This document shows positions 1 through 6,659 of a DNA stretch of 10,583 nucleotides, in pieces (positions within the stretch are counted from its first letter, which is position 1; each line of letters begins with the position of its first letter). Under the pieces are notes generated by a model. It worked only from the letters and a program-made list of their open reading frames with translations. It did no database searches and was not told the DNA's origin. The stretch comes from an uncultured Collinsella sp. (GTDB lineage: Bacteria; Actinomycetota; Coriobacteriia; Coriobacteriales; Coriobacteriaceae), in assembly GCA_900758885.1 (NCBI GenBank), contig CAAETD010000101.1, positions 1 through 10,583 of the forward strand, read 5' to 3'. The position numbers and the translations under genes were made by a program.

Positions 1-1149
1 GAGAACATCGTGGGCGTGCGCGTCATCCGCGCATTTAACAAGGAGCGCCACGAGGAGCAGCGCCTGGACGAGGTGTTTAGCGATTACGCGGCCAATGCCA
101 TCAAGGTCAACCACCTGTTTGTGGGTCTCGACAGCTCCAGCTTCTTTTTGATGAATATCGCCGAGGTGGCGGTGCTGTGGGTGGGCGGCGACCGCGTGGG
201 CGTCCACGCCATGCAAATCGGTAGCATCTCGGCCGTGCTGGAGTACGCGATCCTGATCCTGTTCTTTGTGATGACGGCGCAGATGGTGATTCTGACGCTC
301 CCACGCGCCGCCGCATGCCTGAACCGTGCGCAGCAGGTGTTGGAGATTGAGCCGAGCATCGTGGACGGCAAGCGCACGCTGGACACGTGCGCGGCGGAGT
401 CTGTTGACGGTGCCGACGCGGTGGCCGTGTTCGACCACATGTCGTTCCGTTTTGACGATGCCGACGAGGATACCCTGTGCGACCTGAGCTTTGCCTGTCG
501 CCGTAGCCAGACCACGGCGATTGTAGGCTCGACGGGTTCGGGCAAGTCGACGGTGGCCAAGCTCTTGCTTCGCTTCCACGATGCCACGAAGGGCGCCATT
601 CGCCTGAATGGCATCGATCTGCGCGACCTTTCGCAAGACGACATCCGCGGGCGTATCGCCTATGTGCCGCAGAAGGCATGGCTGTTCTCGGGTACGGTGG
701 CGAGCAACCTGCGCTTTGGCAACGAAGACGCGACTGAGGCTGACATGCTCCATGCGCTGGAGGTTGCCCAGAGCACCTTTGTGCTCGACCAGCCCCAGGG
801 GCTCGATACGCCGGTGGCCCAGGGCGGCACGAACTTCTCGGGTGGTCAGCGCCAGCGCCTGGCGATTGCCCGCGCACTCATGAAGCATGCCGATCTATAT
901 ATCTTCGACGACAGTTTTTCGGCCCTGGACTTTAAGACCGATGCCGCCCTGCGCCATGCGCTGCAGGACGAGACGCGCGATGCCGCGGTGCTCATCATCG
1001 CCCAGCGCATCTCGACTATTTTGCATGCCGATCAGATCGTGGTGCTCAAAGACGGCGAGATCGTGGGCCTAGGCACGCACGACGAGCTCATGGAAACCTG
1101 CGAGGTGTACCGCGCAATCGCGGAATCGCAGATGAAGGGAGGTGAGTAG
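1..1149 (+). CDS. ABC exporter half-transporter, degenerate-site subunit (5' truncated)
   Basis: Membrane-bound ATP-binding cassette half-exporter; the transported substrate cannot be read from sequence. The reading frame is open from base 1, so the true start and most of the transmembrane domain lie outside the window; 382 codons remain. The first codons (ENIVGVRVIRAFNKE) match the cytoplasmic loop before TM5 of type IV exporters. Hydrophobic stretches follow at about codons 45-62 and 80-100, then the nucleotide-binding domain. Walker A is GSTGSGKST (codons 176-184), the Q-loop is VPQKAWLF, and the signature FSGGQ (279-283) is intact. Walker B ends in Asp-Asp (303-304) instead of Asp-Glu, and the H-loop reads IAQR, with Gln335 replacing His. 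Loss of both catalytic residues with a good signature is known for the degenerate-site subunit of heterodimers such as TM287/288 and LmrCD. The next gene starts one base after this stop and encodes the matching partner. Confidence 0.93.
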   Translation, partial: ENIVGVRVIRAFNKERHEEQRLDEVFSDYAANAIKVNHLFVGLDSSSFFLMNIAEVAVLWVGGDRVGVHAMQIGSISAVLEYAILILFFVMTAQMVILTLPRAAACLNRAQQVLEIEPSIVDGKRTLDTCAAESVDGADAVAVFDHMSFRFDDADEDTLCDLSFACRRSQTTAIVGSTGSGKSTVAKLLLRFHDATKGAIRLNGIDLRDLSQDDIRGRIAYVPQKAWLFSGTVASNLRFGNEDATEADMLHALEVAQSTFVLDQPQGLDTPVAQGGTNFSGGQRQRLAIARALMKHADLYIFDDSFSALDFKTDAALRHALQDETRDAAVLIIAQRISTILHADQIVVLKDGEIVGLGTHDELMETCEVYRAIAESQMKGGE

Positions 1150-1150
1150 C

Positions 1151-3151
1151 ATGACCGAGGAGCTCAAGAAGCAGGGCATCGTCGATGGCGCTGCGGTTGT
1201 AGAGACAGTCGAGGAGACGGGCGTCGCGCCCGACCTGGACGAAGCCGCCAAGGCGGCGGAGCGCGAGGCTCGCCGCCAAGCGCTCTACGAGGAAAACGAA
1301 CGTGCCGAGGACGAGCGCGCCCGCGCCGAGGCAGAGCGTATGCGCGACGTGGACGACGAAGACGAGGACGAGACGCCTCGGGATACCTGGGCGACGGTGC
1401 GCCGCCTGTGGAGTGAGGCTGCCGGCGACCATTGGCGCTTCTATATCGTGTTCGCGAGCATTGTGCTCTATGTCATCTTTAACACCGCCGCGCCGGCATA
1501 TAGCGCCCGCGTGATCGATGAGCTGTGGGGCCACATTCAGGTGGCGTTTGCCAACGACACCACTTTCAGCATCACCTGGGAGAACTGCGGCAAGACCATT
1601 TTCGTCTACTTTATGATCTGGACTGCCGCTGCCTCGTTCTATGCGCTCCAGAGCTTTTTGATGTCGAGCGTCGCTGAGCGTCTCAATCTGCGCCTGCGCA
1701 ACCGCATCGCGCAAAAGCTCAACCGTCTGCCGCTCGCCTATTATGACGCGCATCGTCCCGGCGAGGTCGTCAGCCGCGCGACCAACGACCTGGACAAGAT
1801 GTCCGAGAGCATGCAGCGCGGATTGCTGCAGCTGCTCGTGTCGATCGGCACGGTTGTTGGTGCTGTGAGCGTGATGTTCGTGTTCAGCGTGCAGCTTACG
1901 CTCGTCTTTCTGTTCTTTACGGCACTGTCGCTGCTGGTGACGAAGGTCGTCTCGCGCCGCACACACGATGTGACGGGCGAGCGCCAGGAGTGGGTGTCCA
2001 AGATTACGAGTGCGGTCGAGGAAGGCTATTCGGGCCGTCTGGTGATCCGCGCGTTTAACCGCGAACGCCAAAGTTCTGCCGAGGTGCACCAGGCCTCGGG
2101 CGAGCTGGCACGCGTGAGTGCCAAGGCCGACTTTATGATCAATGCCGTCGGCCCTGCGGTGCGCTTTATCGGCCGTTTGGCGCAGATCGTGATCGCGCTG
2201 GTGGGCTGCAGCATGCTGGTTGCCGGTCACATGACCGTCGGCGTGTTCCAGGCGTTCTTCCAGTTTATCTACGAGGCGTCCGAACCCATGACGCAGCTGT
2301 CGTTTACCTTCAACTCGCTGCAGAGCGCGTTGGCGAGTGCGGAGCGCGTGTTCGACCTGCTCGATGAGCCCGAGATGGAGGCCGATCCGCTGCCGGACGA
2401 GGCCGCCAAGCTGCCGGGTCGCGTTGAGGGTCGCGTCTCCTTTGAGCACGTGCGCTTTGGTTATTCGCCCGACAAGCCGCTTATGCACGACGTGTCGTTT
2501 ACCGCCGAGCCGGGCCAGAAGATTGCCGTGGTGGGAACCACGGGCGCGGGCAAGACGACGCTCATCAACCTGCTCATGCGCTTCTACGAGATTGACGGCG
2601 GGCGTATTACGCTCGACGGCGTGGATACGAGCCGCATGGACCGCGGCGAGCTACGGCAGCAGTTTGGCATGGTGCTGCAGGACGCCTGGCTGTTCGATGG
2701 CACGATTGCCGAAAACATCGCCTACGGCTGTCCCGAGGCGACGCGTGAGGAGATCGTGGCGGCTGCGCGCGCCGCGCAGGTCGACTTCTTTGTGCGCACC
2801 ATGCCGCAGGGCTATGACACGCGCGTGGCCAACGATGCCGAAAGCATCAGCCAGGGCCAGCGTCAGCTGCTGACCATCGCACGCGTGCTGCTCAATAACC
2901 CGGCGATTCTCATCCTGGACGAGGCGACCTCAAGCGTGGATACGCGTACCGAGCTTGCCATCGGTCGTGCCATGGACGCGCTCATGCGCGGGCGCACGAG
3001 CTTTGTGATCGCGCACCGCCTGTCGACGATCGTGGACGCCGACCTGATCTTGGTCATGGATCACGGCAACATTATCGAGCAGGGCACGCATAAGGAGCTG
3101 CTGGCTGCCGAGGGTGCCTACGCCGACCTCTATCTGAGCCAGTTCGCATAA
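1151..3151 (+). CDS. ABC exporter half-transporter, catalytic-site subunit
   Basis: Partner of the preceding half-transporter; 666 residues. The start is ATG 1151 because GGGAGGTG (1137-1144) lies six bases upstream. A GTG at 1142 falls inside that ribosome-binding site. The stop of the first gene (1147-1149) is one base before the ATG, so translation is probably coupled. The first ~80 residues are a charged, Ala/Glu/Arg-rich extension ending in an acidic run (DVDDEDEDE). The transmembrane domain follows (about 95-400), then the ATPase domain. Walker A is GTTGAGKTT (462-470, Lys468), the Q-loop VLQDAWLF, Walker B ends in Asp590-Glu591, and the H-loop is IAHR with His622, all canonical. The signature is ISQGQ (566-570) rather than LSGGQ. 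In heterodimeric exporters that altered signature completes the inactive site formed with the partner's Asp/Gln motifs. The pair therefore probably has one working and one non-hydrolytic ATP site. The substrate (drug, lipid or peptide) is unknown. Confidence 0.95.
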   Translation: MTEELKKQGIVDGAAVVETVEETGVAPDLDEAAKAAEREARRQALYEENERAEDERARAEAERMRDVDDEDEDETPRDTWATVRRLWSEAAGDHWRFYIVFASIVLYVIFNTAAPAYSARVIDELWGHIQVAFANDTTFSITWENCGKTIFVYFMIWTAAASFYALQSFLMSSVAERLNLRLRNRIAQKLNRLPLAYYDAHRPGEVVSRATNDLDKMSESMQRGLLQLLVSIGTVVGAVSVMFVFSVQLTLVFLFFTALSLLVTKVVSRRTHDVTGERQEWVSKITSAVEEGYSGRLVIRAFNRERQSSAEVHQASGELARVSAKADFMINAVGPAVRFIGRLAQIVIALVGCSMLVAGHMTVGVFQAFFQFIYEASEPMTQLSFTFNSLQSALASAERVFDLLDEPEMEADPLPDEAAKLPGRVEGRVSFEHVRFGYSPDKPLMHDVSFTAEPGQKIAVVGTTGAGKTTLINLLMRFYEIDGGRITLDGVDTSRMDRGELRQQFGMVLQDAWLFDGTIAENIAYGCPEATREEIVAAARAAQVDFFVRTMPQGYDTRVANDAESISQGQRQLLTIARVLLNNPAILILDEATSSVDTRTELAIGRAMDALMRGRTSFVIAHRLSTIVDADLILVMDHGNIIEQGTHKELLAAEGAYADLYLSQFA

Positions 3152-3180
3152 TGTGACAAAGGGACAGTCTCTTTGCCACA
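3152..3180. repeat. 29-bp near-perfect palindrome directly after the ABC stop codon
   Basis: Starting at the base after the TAA, the arms TGTGACAAAGGGAC and GTCTCTTTGCCACA face each other around one central base, with one mismatch and one G-T pair out of 14. There is no T-run after it and the proper terminator hairpin lies just downstream, so it is unlikely to be the main terminator. It could be a small interspersed repeat or a protein-binding palindrome. Confidence 0.6.
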
Positions 3181-3188
3181 TCACAAAT

Positions 3189-3224
3189 AAGGCGCGCCGG
3201 GGATGAATTCCCTGGCGCGCCTTT
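3189..3224. terminator. Bidirectional hairpin terminator between the ABC operon and cysE
   Basis: The stem AAGGCGCGCC (3189-3198) pairs perfectly with GGCGCGCCTT (3214-3223), and GGGA/TCCC extends it inside. It sits between two converging genes. On the plus strand it ends in TTT, and on the minus strand it is followed by TTATTTGTG, so it can serve both directions. Confidence 0.75.
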
Positions 3225-3261
3225 GCGTTGATGCCGATGTCGTTTTGTGCCGCTTGCGTTC

Positions 3262-3966
3262 CTAGCGTTCGTCCACGAGCTTGGCGACGAGGGCCTTGAG
3301 CTCGGCCACCTCTCGCTCGAGTTCCTTGACGCGGCGGGCATTCTCGGTGATGCCCTGGCGGTTGAGGGCGGACTGCTCGGCGGCGTCATCGGGCATGTAC
3401 TCGCGATGCTGCTTGGCGTCGAAACTCTCCTCGAACACACGGCAGCCGTTGCGCTTGATGATGCGTCCCGGCACGCCCACGACGGTGCAGTTGTCGGGGA
3501 CGTCCTTAACGACGACCGAGTTGCCGCCGATCTTGACGTTGTTGCCGATGCAGATGTTGCCGAGCACCTTGGCGCCCGTGCCCACCGTGACATTGTTGCC
3601 CAGGGTGGGGTGACGCTTGCCGGTCTCGTTGCCGGTGCCGCCGAGCGTGACGCCCTGGTAGAGCACACAGTTGTCGCCCACAATGGTGGTCTCGCCGATG
3701 ACGACGCCCATGGCGTGGTCGATAAAGAAGTGCTTGCCAATCTGCGCGGCAGGGTGAATCTCGACGCCGGTGATGTGGCGGGTGATTTGCGAGAGCACGC
3801 GGGCGAGCGAGCGATGACCGTGCTCCCACAGCCAGTGCTCGGGCACGTGGTTCCACTTGGCGTGCAGGCCAGGATAGGAAAGGAAGATGACCAGACCGTT
3901 TTGCGCGGCGGGGTCCTGCGCCTGGACGGTCTTGATGTCCTCGCGAATGGTATTGATAAAGCTCAC
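3262..3966 (-). CDS. cysE: Serine O-acetyltransferase
   Basis: Transfers acetyl from acetyl-CoA to L-serine, giving O-acetylserine for cysteine synthesis in the cytoplasm. The start is GTG 3966: AGGGAGG lies about seven bases upstream. An in-frame ATG at 4041 would precede the likely promoter. This gives 234 residues, close to the short Gram-positive form, which lacks most of the N-terminal helical domain of the E. coli enzyme. A left-handed beta-helix of hexapeptide repeats runs from about 65 to 185. Asp83-His84 (in IDHAMGVVIGETT) and His119 (in RHPTLG) match the catalytic Asp/His and second His of the family. GVTLGGTG is the substrate-site loop. Residues about 200-234 form a charged helix with heptad character (RVKELEREVAELKALV), a likely coiled coil that is longer than usual for CysE. 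No cysK neighbour is visible. Maltose/galactoside acetyltransferases share the fold but not the serine-site context. Confidence 0.93.
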   Translation of the reverse strand: MSFINTIREDIKTVQAQDPAAQNGLVIFLSYPGLHAKWNHVPEHWLWEHGHRSLARVLSQITRHITGVEIHPAAQIGKHFFIDHAMGVVIGETTIVGDNCVLYQGVTLGGTGNETGKRHPTLGNNVTVGTGAKVLGNICIGNNVKIGGNSVVVKDVPDNCTVVGVPGRIIKRNGCRVFEESFDAKQHREYMPDDAAEQSALNRQGITENARRVKELEREVAELKALVAKLVDER

Positions 3967-4007
3967 CGGCCGCCCTCCCTTAGCGCCATGGCAATGCGAT
4001 TCAATAA

Positions 4008-4024
4008 AGTATAGCGATTCGCTA
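4008..4024 (-). promoter_or_regulatory. Candidate cysE promoter -10 with overlapping palindrome
   Basis: On the minus strand TATACT (4013-4008) is a good -10, placed about 40 bases before the GTG start. No convincing -35 stands at the usual distance: TTGTCC at 4041-4036 is 22 bases away. A perfect 13-base palindrome, TAGCGA-T-TCGCTA (4012-4024), overlaps its upstream edge and could be an operator. Confidence 0.35.
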
Positions 4025-4109
4025 GGGATTAAAAAGGACAATCTTGGCGGCTTTGCGCTACAAGTGTCAGTTATGCAAACTTGCTGGTAATGGAGTCATG
4101 CTTTTGTGG

Positions 4110-4143
4110 GGTTGCGCACGAGGGGGCACCGCAACCGTATACT
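4110..4143 (+). promoter_or_regulatory. Candidate dedA promoter with inverted repeat
   Basis: TATACT at 4138-4143 is a good -10 about 47 bases before the dedA ATG. TTGCGC (4112-4117) could be a -35, but the 20-base spacer is long. An inverted repeat GGTTGCG (4110-4116) / CGCAACC (4130-4136) covers the -35 and spacer, so a regulator could bind here. The call is tentative. Confidence 0.35.
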
Positions 4144-4189
4144 GGTCAACTTGGACGTATCCGCGCCCACAACTGAGAGGTTTTACTTC

Positions 4190-4828
4190 ATGGGTTTCAT
4201 CAATTTTATTGCCGAGCTGCTTAAGGACCCGCGCACCGCGATCGCCAGCTGGATCGCCGCCGGCCCGCTTATGGCCTACGGCTGCGTGTTCCTGATCATC
4301 TTTATCGAGACGGGCGTGGTGTTCTTCCCGTTCCTTCCCGGTGATTCGCTGCTGTTCGCCTCGGGTTTCTTTGCCCACAACGGCGGCTTTAACATCGTGG
4401 CGCTTCTGGCCACCGCATGGGCCGCTGCCATTTTGGGCGATCAGTGCAACTTTATGATCGGTCACTTCTTTGGCCGCAAGATCATCGCTTCGGGCAAGGT
4501 CAAGGCCATGACGCCCGAGCGCATCAAAAAGTCCGAGGACTTCTTGGACAAGTGGGGTCACCTGGCCATCTTCCTGGGCCGCTTTTTCCCGTTTATCCGC
4601 ACCTTTGTGCCCTTTATTGCTGGCATGGGCGGCATGCACTGGCGCAACTTTGTCGTCTTTAACGTGCTGGGCGGCATTACCTGGTCGACGGTCTTTACGC
4701 TGCTGGGCTACTTCTTTGGCGGCATTCCCTTTGTGCAGGAGCACTTTGAGCTGCTGATTATCGGCATCGTTGCCGTGTCGATCATCCCGACCGTGGTCGG
4801 TCTGGTTAAGGCCAAGCTGGGCAAATAG
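4190..4828 (+). CDS. DedA-family (VTT domain) membrane protein
   Basis: Integral inner-membrane protein of 212 residues. The DedA family is linked to membrane homeostasis, and some members move undecaprenyl phosphate or other lipids across the bilayer. The start is ATG 4190, with GAGAGG upstream; an upstream GTG at 4106 would add 28 unlike residues and precede the likely promoter. Family motifs are complete: the acidic site FIETGVVFFPFLPGD (Glu40, Asp52), the FGRK segment (94-97), and the re-entrant loop GRFFPFIRTFVPFIAG (130-145), with the two arginines (131, 137) shown to be essential in E. coli YqjA/YghB. Hydrophobic segments lie at about 24-46, 53-63, 67-91, 139-165 and 185-207. It stands alone between its own promoter region and a strong terminator. 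Which DedA subgroup, and whether it handles C55-P, cannot be told from sequence. Confidence 0.92.
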   Translation: MGFINFIAELLKDPRTAIASWIAAGPLMAYGCVFLIIFIETGVVFFPFLPGDSLLFASGFFAHNGGFNIVALLATAWAAAILGDQCNFMIGHFFGRKIIASGKVKAMTPERIKKSEDFLDKWGHLAIFLGRFFPFIRTFVPFIAGMGGMHWRNFVVFNVLGGITWSTVFTLLGYFFGGIPFVQEHFELLIIGIVAVSIIPTVVGLVKAKLGK

Positions 4829-4865
4829 AACGCCTAGCTCGAGCCAGCGCGCAGACCGTACAGTT

Positions 4866-4902
4866 GAGGCCCGTCACTGCTTACGGTGGCGGGCCTCTTT
4901 AG
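4866..4902 (+). terminator. Rho-independent terminator after dedA
   Basis: GAGGCCCGTCAC (4866-4877) pairs with GTGGCGGGCCTC (4886-4897): 12 pairs with one T-G. The loop is eight bases, and TTTAGCTT follows. It lies about 38 bases after the dedA stop. Confidence 0.85.
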
Positions 4903-4944
4903 CTTCGGTCAAATGAAAATACTTTAGTTAGTTAAAGAAAAACG

Positions 4945-4973
4945 TTTTATCAGACGCGTACGGGGAGTACAAT
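4945..4973 (+). promoter_or_regulatory. Candidate ilvE promoter
   Basis: TACAAT at 4968-4973 is a good -10, with TTTTAT (4945-4950) as a weak -35 at a 17-base spacing. The 4911-4950 stretch is strikingly AT-rich for this genome (UP-element-like) and includes CTTTA-N6-TAAAG (4922-4937). Transcription would start near 4980, leaving a leader of about 147 bases before ilvE. No T-box motif or obvious attenuator was seen in that leader. Confidence 0.4.
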
Positions 4974-5126
4974 CTCGTGCATGCGAATCGACGTGCCATC
5001 GGCTTCGATGCCGTCCGCGTGTCCCGTCCGGCCCTACGCTCCGGGCGTGCGACGTTGCGACGCGGCCGGCCTAGGTCCTTGCGTGCGGGTTCGCGAGTTT
5101 GCAACTGTGTATGTAAGGAGCGACAT

Positions 5127-6179
5127 ATGACTGTCGAGAAGAAGGATATCGATTGGGGTAGCCTCGGCTTTGGCTACATGAAGACCGATTACAGCTACGA
5201 GGCCCATTGGAAGGACGGCGAGTGGGACGAGGGCGGCTTGACGACCGACCACACCCTGCACGTCTCCGAGTGCGGCGGCATCTTCCATTACTGCCAGGAG
5301 GTCTTTGAGGGCCTGAAGGCCTACACCGCCGAGGACGGCAGCATCGTCTGCTTCCGTCCCGACATGAACGCTGGGCGTATGTATAACTCTGCCCAGCGCC
5401 TCGAGATGCCCCCGTTTCCCAAGGACAAGTTCGTTGAGGCCGTCAAGCAGGTCGTTTCTGCCAACGCCGCCTGGGTTCCGCCCTTCGGTTCCGGCGCGAC
5501 CCTGTACGTGCGTCCGTTTATGATCGGCTCCGGTGACGTGATCGGCGTGGCTCCCGCTCCTGAGTACACGTTCCGCATTCTCGTGACCCCGGTCGGTCCG
5601 TACTTTAAGGGTGGCCTCAAGCCCGTCAAGCTGCGCGTTTCCGAGTATGACCGTGCAGCACCGCATGGCACCGGCAACATCAAGGCCGGCCTGAACTACG
5701 CCATGTCCCTCAAGCCCACGATGGAGGCTCACCGCGAGGGCTATGCCGAGAACCTGTATCTCGATTCCGAGTCCCGCACCTATGTCGAGGAGACCGGTGG
5801 CGCCAACGTCCTGTTCGTGAAGGAGGACGGTACCCTCGTCGTTCCTCAGTCGCACACCGACTCCATCCTGCCCTCTATCACCCGTCGTTCGCTCGTTCAG
5901 GTTGCTCAGGACCTGGGCATGACCGTCGACCAGCGTCCCGTCGAGTGGGCCGAGGTCAAGGCCGGCACCTTTGTGGAGTGCGGCCTGTGCGGCACCGCTG
6001 CCGTCATCTCCCCGGTTGGCGAGATCGACAACAAGGTTTACGGCGCCGACGAGACCGTGACCTTCCCGGCTGGCTACACCGAGATCGGTCCTGTGATGAA
6101 GAAGCTCCGCGAGACCCTGACTGGTATCCAGTCCGGTGCTGTCGAGGATAAGCACAACTGGGTTTACACCGTCGCGTAA
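5127..6179 (+). CDS. ilvE: Branched-chain amino acid aminotransferase
   Basis: PLP enzyme of fold type IV that interconverts leucine, isoleucine and valine with their 2-oxo acids, using glutamate/2-oxoglutarate, in the cytoplasm. The start is ATG 5127, six bases after AAGGAG; upstream frames are open only because the DNA is GC-rich. The 350 residues fit the long BCAT form (about 340-365 aa, shared with eukaryotes and many Gram-positives), not the ~300-residue E. coli form. Lys186 in GTGNIKAGLNYA is the PLP-binding lysine. CQEVFEGLKAY, LYVRPFM, YVEETGGANVLFV and CGTAAVISPVGEI are family motifs in the expected order. Cys285-Gly-Leu-Cys288 forms a CxxC near the active-site loop. It is monocistronic, with a terminator downstream and no other ilv/leu genes nearby, so the direction (synthesis or breakdown) is not settled by context. 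Confidence 0.95.
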   Translation: MTVEKKDIDWGSLGFGYMKTDYSYEAHWKDGEWDEGGLTTDHTLHVSECGGIFHYCQEVFEGLKAYTAEDGSIVCFRPDMNAGRMYNSAQRLEMPPFPKDKFVEAVKQVVSANAAWVPPFGSGATLYVRPFMIGSGDVIGVAPAPEYTFRILVTPVGPYFKGGLKPVKLRVSEYDRAAPHGTGNIKAGLNYAMSLKPTMEAHREGYAENLYLDSESRTYVEETGGANVLFVKEDGTLVVPQSHTDSILPSITRRSLVQVAQDLGMTVDQRPVEWAEVKAGTFVECGLCGTAAVISPVGEIDNKVYGADETVTFPAGYTEIGPVMKKLRETLTGIQSGAVEDKHNWVYTVA

Positions 6180-6236
6180 GCTGTCTTAGCTGTCCGGGCA
6201 GAGAACAAGTTCCCTCCCGGCGCGTCCTCGGACATG

Positions 6237-6281
6237 CAAGAAGCCCTCGCTGCGCACTTCGTGCGGCGAGGGCTTCTTGCG
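6237..6281 (+). terminator. Hairpin terminator after ilvE
   Basis: CAAGAAGCCCTCGC (6237-6250) and GCGAGGGCTTCTTG (6266-6279) are a perfect 14-bp stem. The inner arms CGCAC/GTGCG close a TTC loop. Only CTTCTTG provides a T-rich tail, so it is a strong stem with a weak tract. It lies 57 bases past the ilvE stop. Confidence 0.75.
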
Positions 6282-6351
6282 TCCTGCGGAGTGCGCCGGA
6301 AAGGAGGGTCGCCCTTTTGTTTTGGTTCGCGCCGTGTGGGGGTGGTGACGA

Positions 6352-6554
6352 CGTGCATTTTTGCGAGTATTCTGCAATCGAAGGCCCCTGCATACCGACC
6401 TCGGGCAAAAAATCGGGATTTCTCGATGTTTTCTACGGATGATGGGCGGGGTTATGGGCTGACAGCGTTTGATTTGCAGGGATATTCGCGGTCTTTGGCA
6501 TTTATCGTGGCGCCCGAAGCTCTTGGTTATGTTGAATACTCCTAAAAATGCACG
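6352..6554. repeat. 203-bp non-coding element with 21-bp terminal inverted repeats
   Basis: The ends 6352-6372 and 6534-6554 are inverted copies over 21 bases with two mismatches: CGTGCATTTTT..GAGTATTC against GAATACTC..AAAAATGCACG. Inside, CCCTGCA (6386-6392) is inverted at 6475-6481. Short open frames cross the element but none has a ribosome-binding site or recognisable protein. The interior is less GC-rich than the flanking genes. The form fits a MITE-like or other interspersed repeat. No target-site duplication was found. Confidence 0.6.
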
Positions 6555-6576
6555 GCGCTTAGAGGGGGACCTTCGC

Positions 6577-6623
6577 GAAAAAGGAAACCGCCCCGTCGAA
6601 GTATGCATTCGACGGGGCGGTTT
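6577..6623 (-). terminator. Rho-independent terminator of lemA
   Basis: AAACCGCCCCGTCGAA (6585-6600) pairs perfectly with TTCGACGGGGCGGTTT (6608-6623) across a seven-base loop. Read on the minus strand, the 16-bp stem is followed by CCTTTTTCG, a proper T-run, so it terminates lemA 37 bases after its stop. On the plus strand only TTTATGCATTT follows. Confidence 0.85.
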
Positions 6624-6659
6624 ATGCATTTGGCAGATTAAGGATGCGCTGCCAAACTA

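Noticed and set aside
1142..1150. GTG 1142 as start of the second ABC gene
   Set aside because: It lies within the ribosome-binding site that is correctly spaced for ATG 1151.
1088..2488. 466-codon open frame on the minus strand
   Set aside because: It lies opposite the second ABC subunit, is His/Arg-rich low-information sequence and has no family motifs; an antisense shadow of a GC-rich gene.
3247..4014. 255-codon plus-strand frame opposite cysE
   Set aside because: It is the complement of the acetyltransferase gene; the minus-strand protein has clear catalytic motifs and this one has none.
4974..5126. T-box or peptide attenuator in the ilvE leader
   Set aside because: No T-box consensus, no run of Leu/Ile/Val codons and no terminator hairpin with a T-run were found.
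5034..6155. 373-codon open frame on the minus strand
   Set aside because: It is fully antisense to ilvE, whose motifs are complete; no ribosome-binding site or recognisable domain.
6234..6545. Short frames in the ilvE-lemA gap
   Set aside because: They span the ilvE terminator and the 203-bp repeat; composition and lack of a start signal argue against coding.
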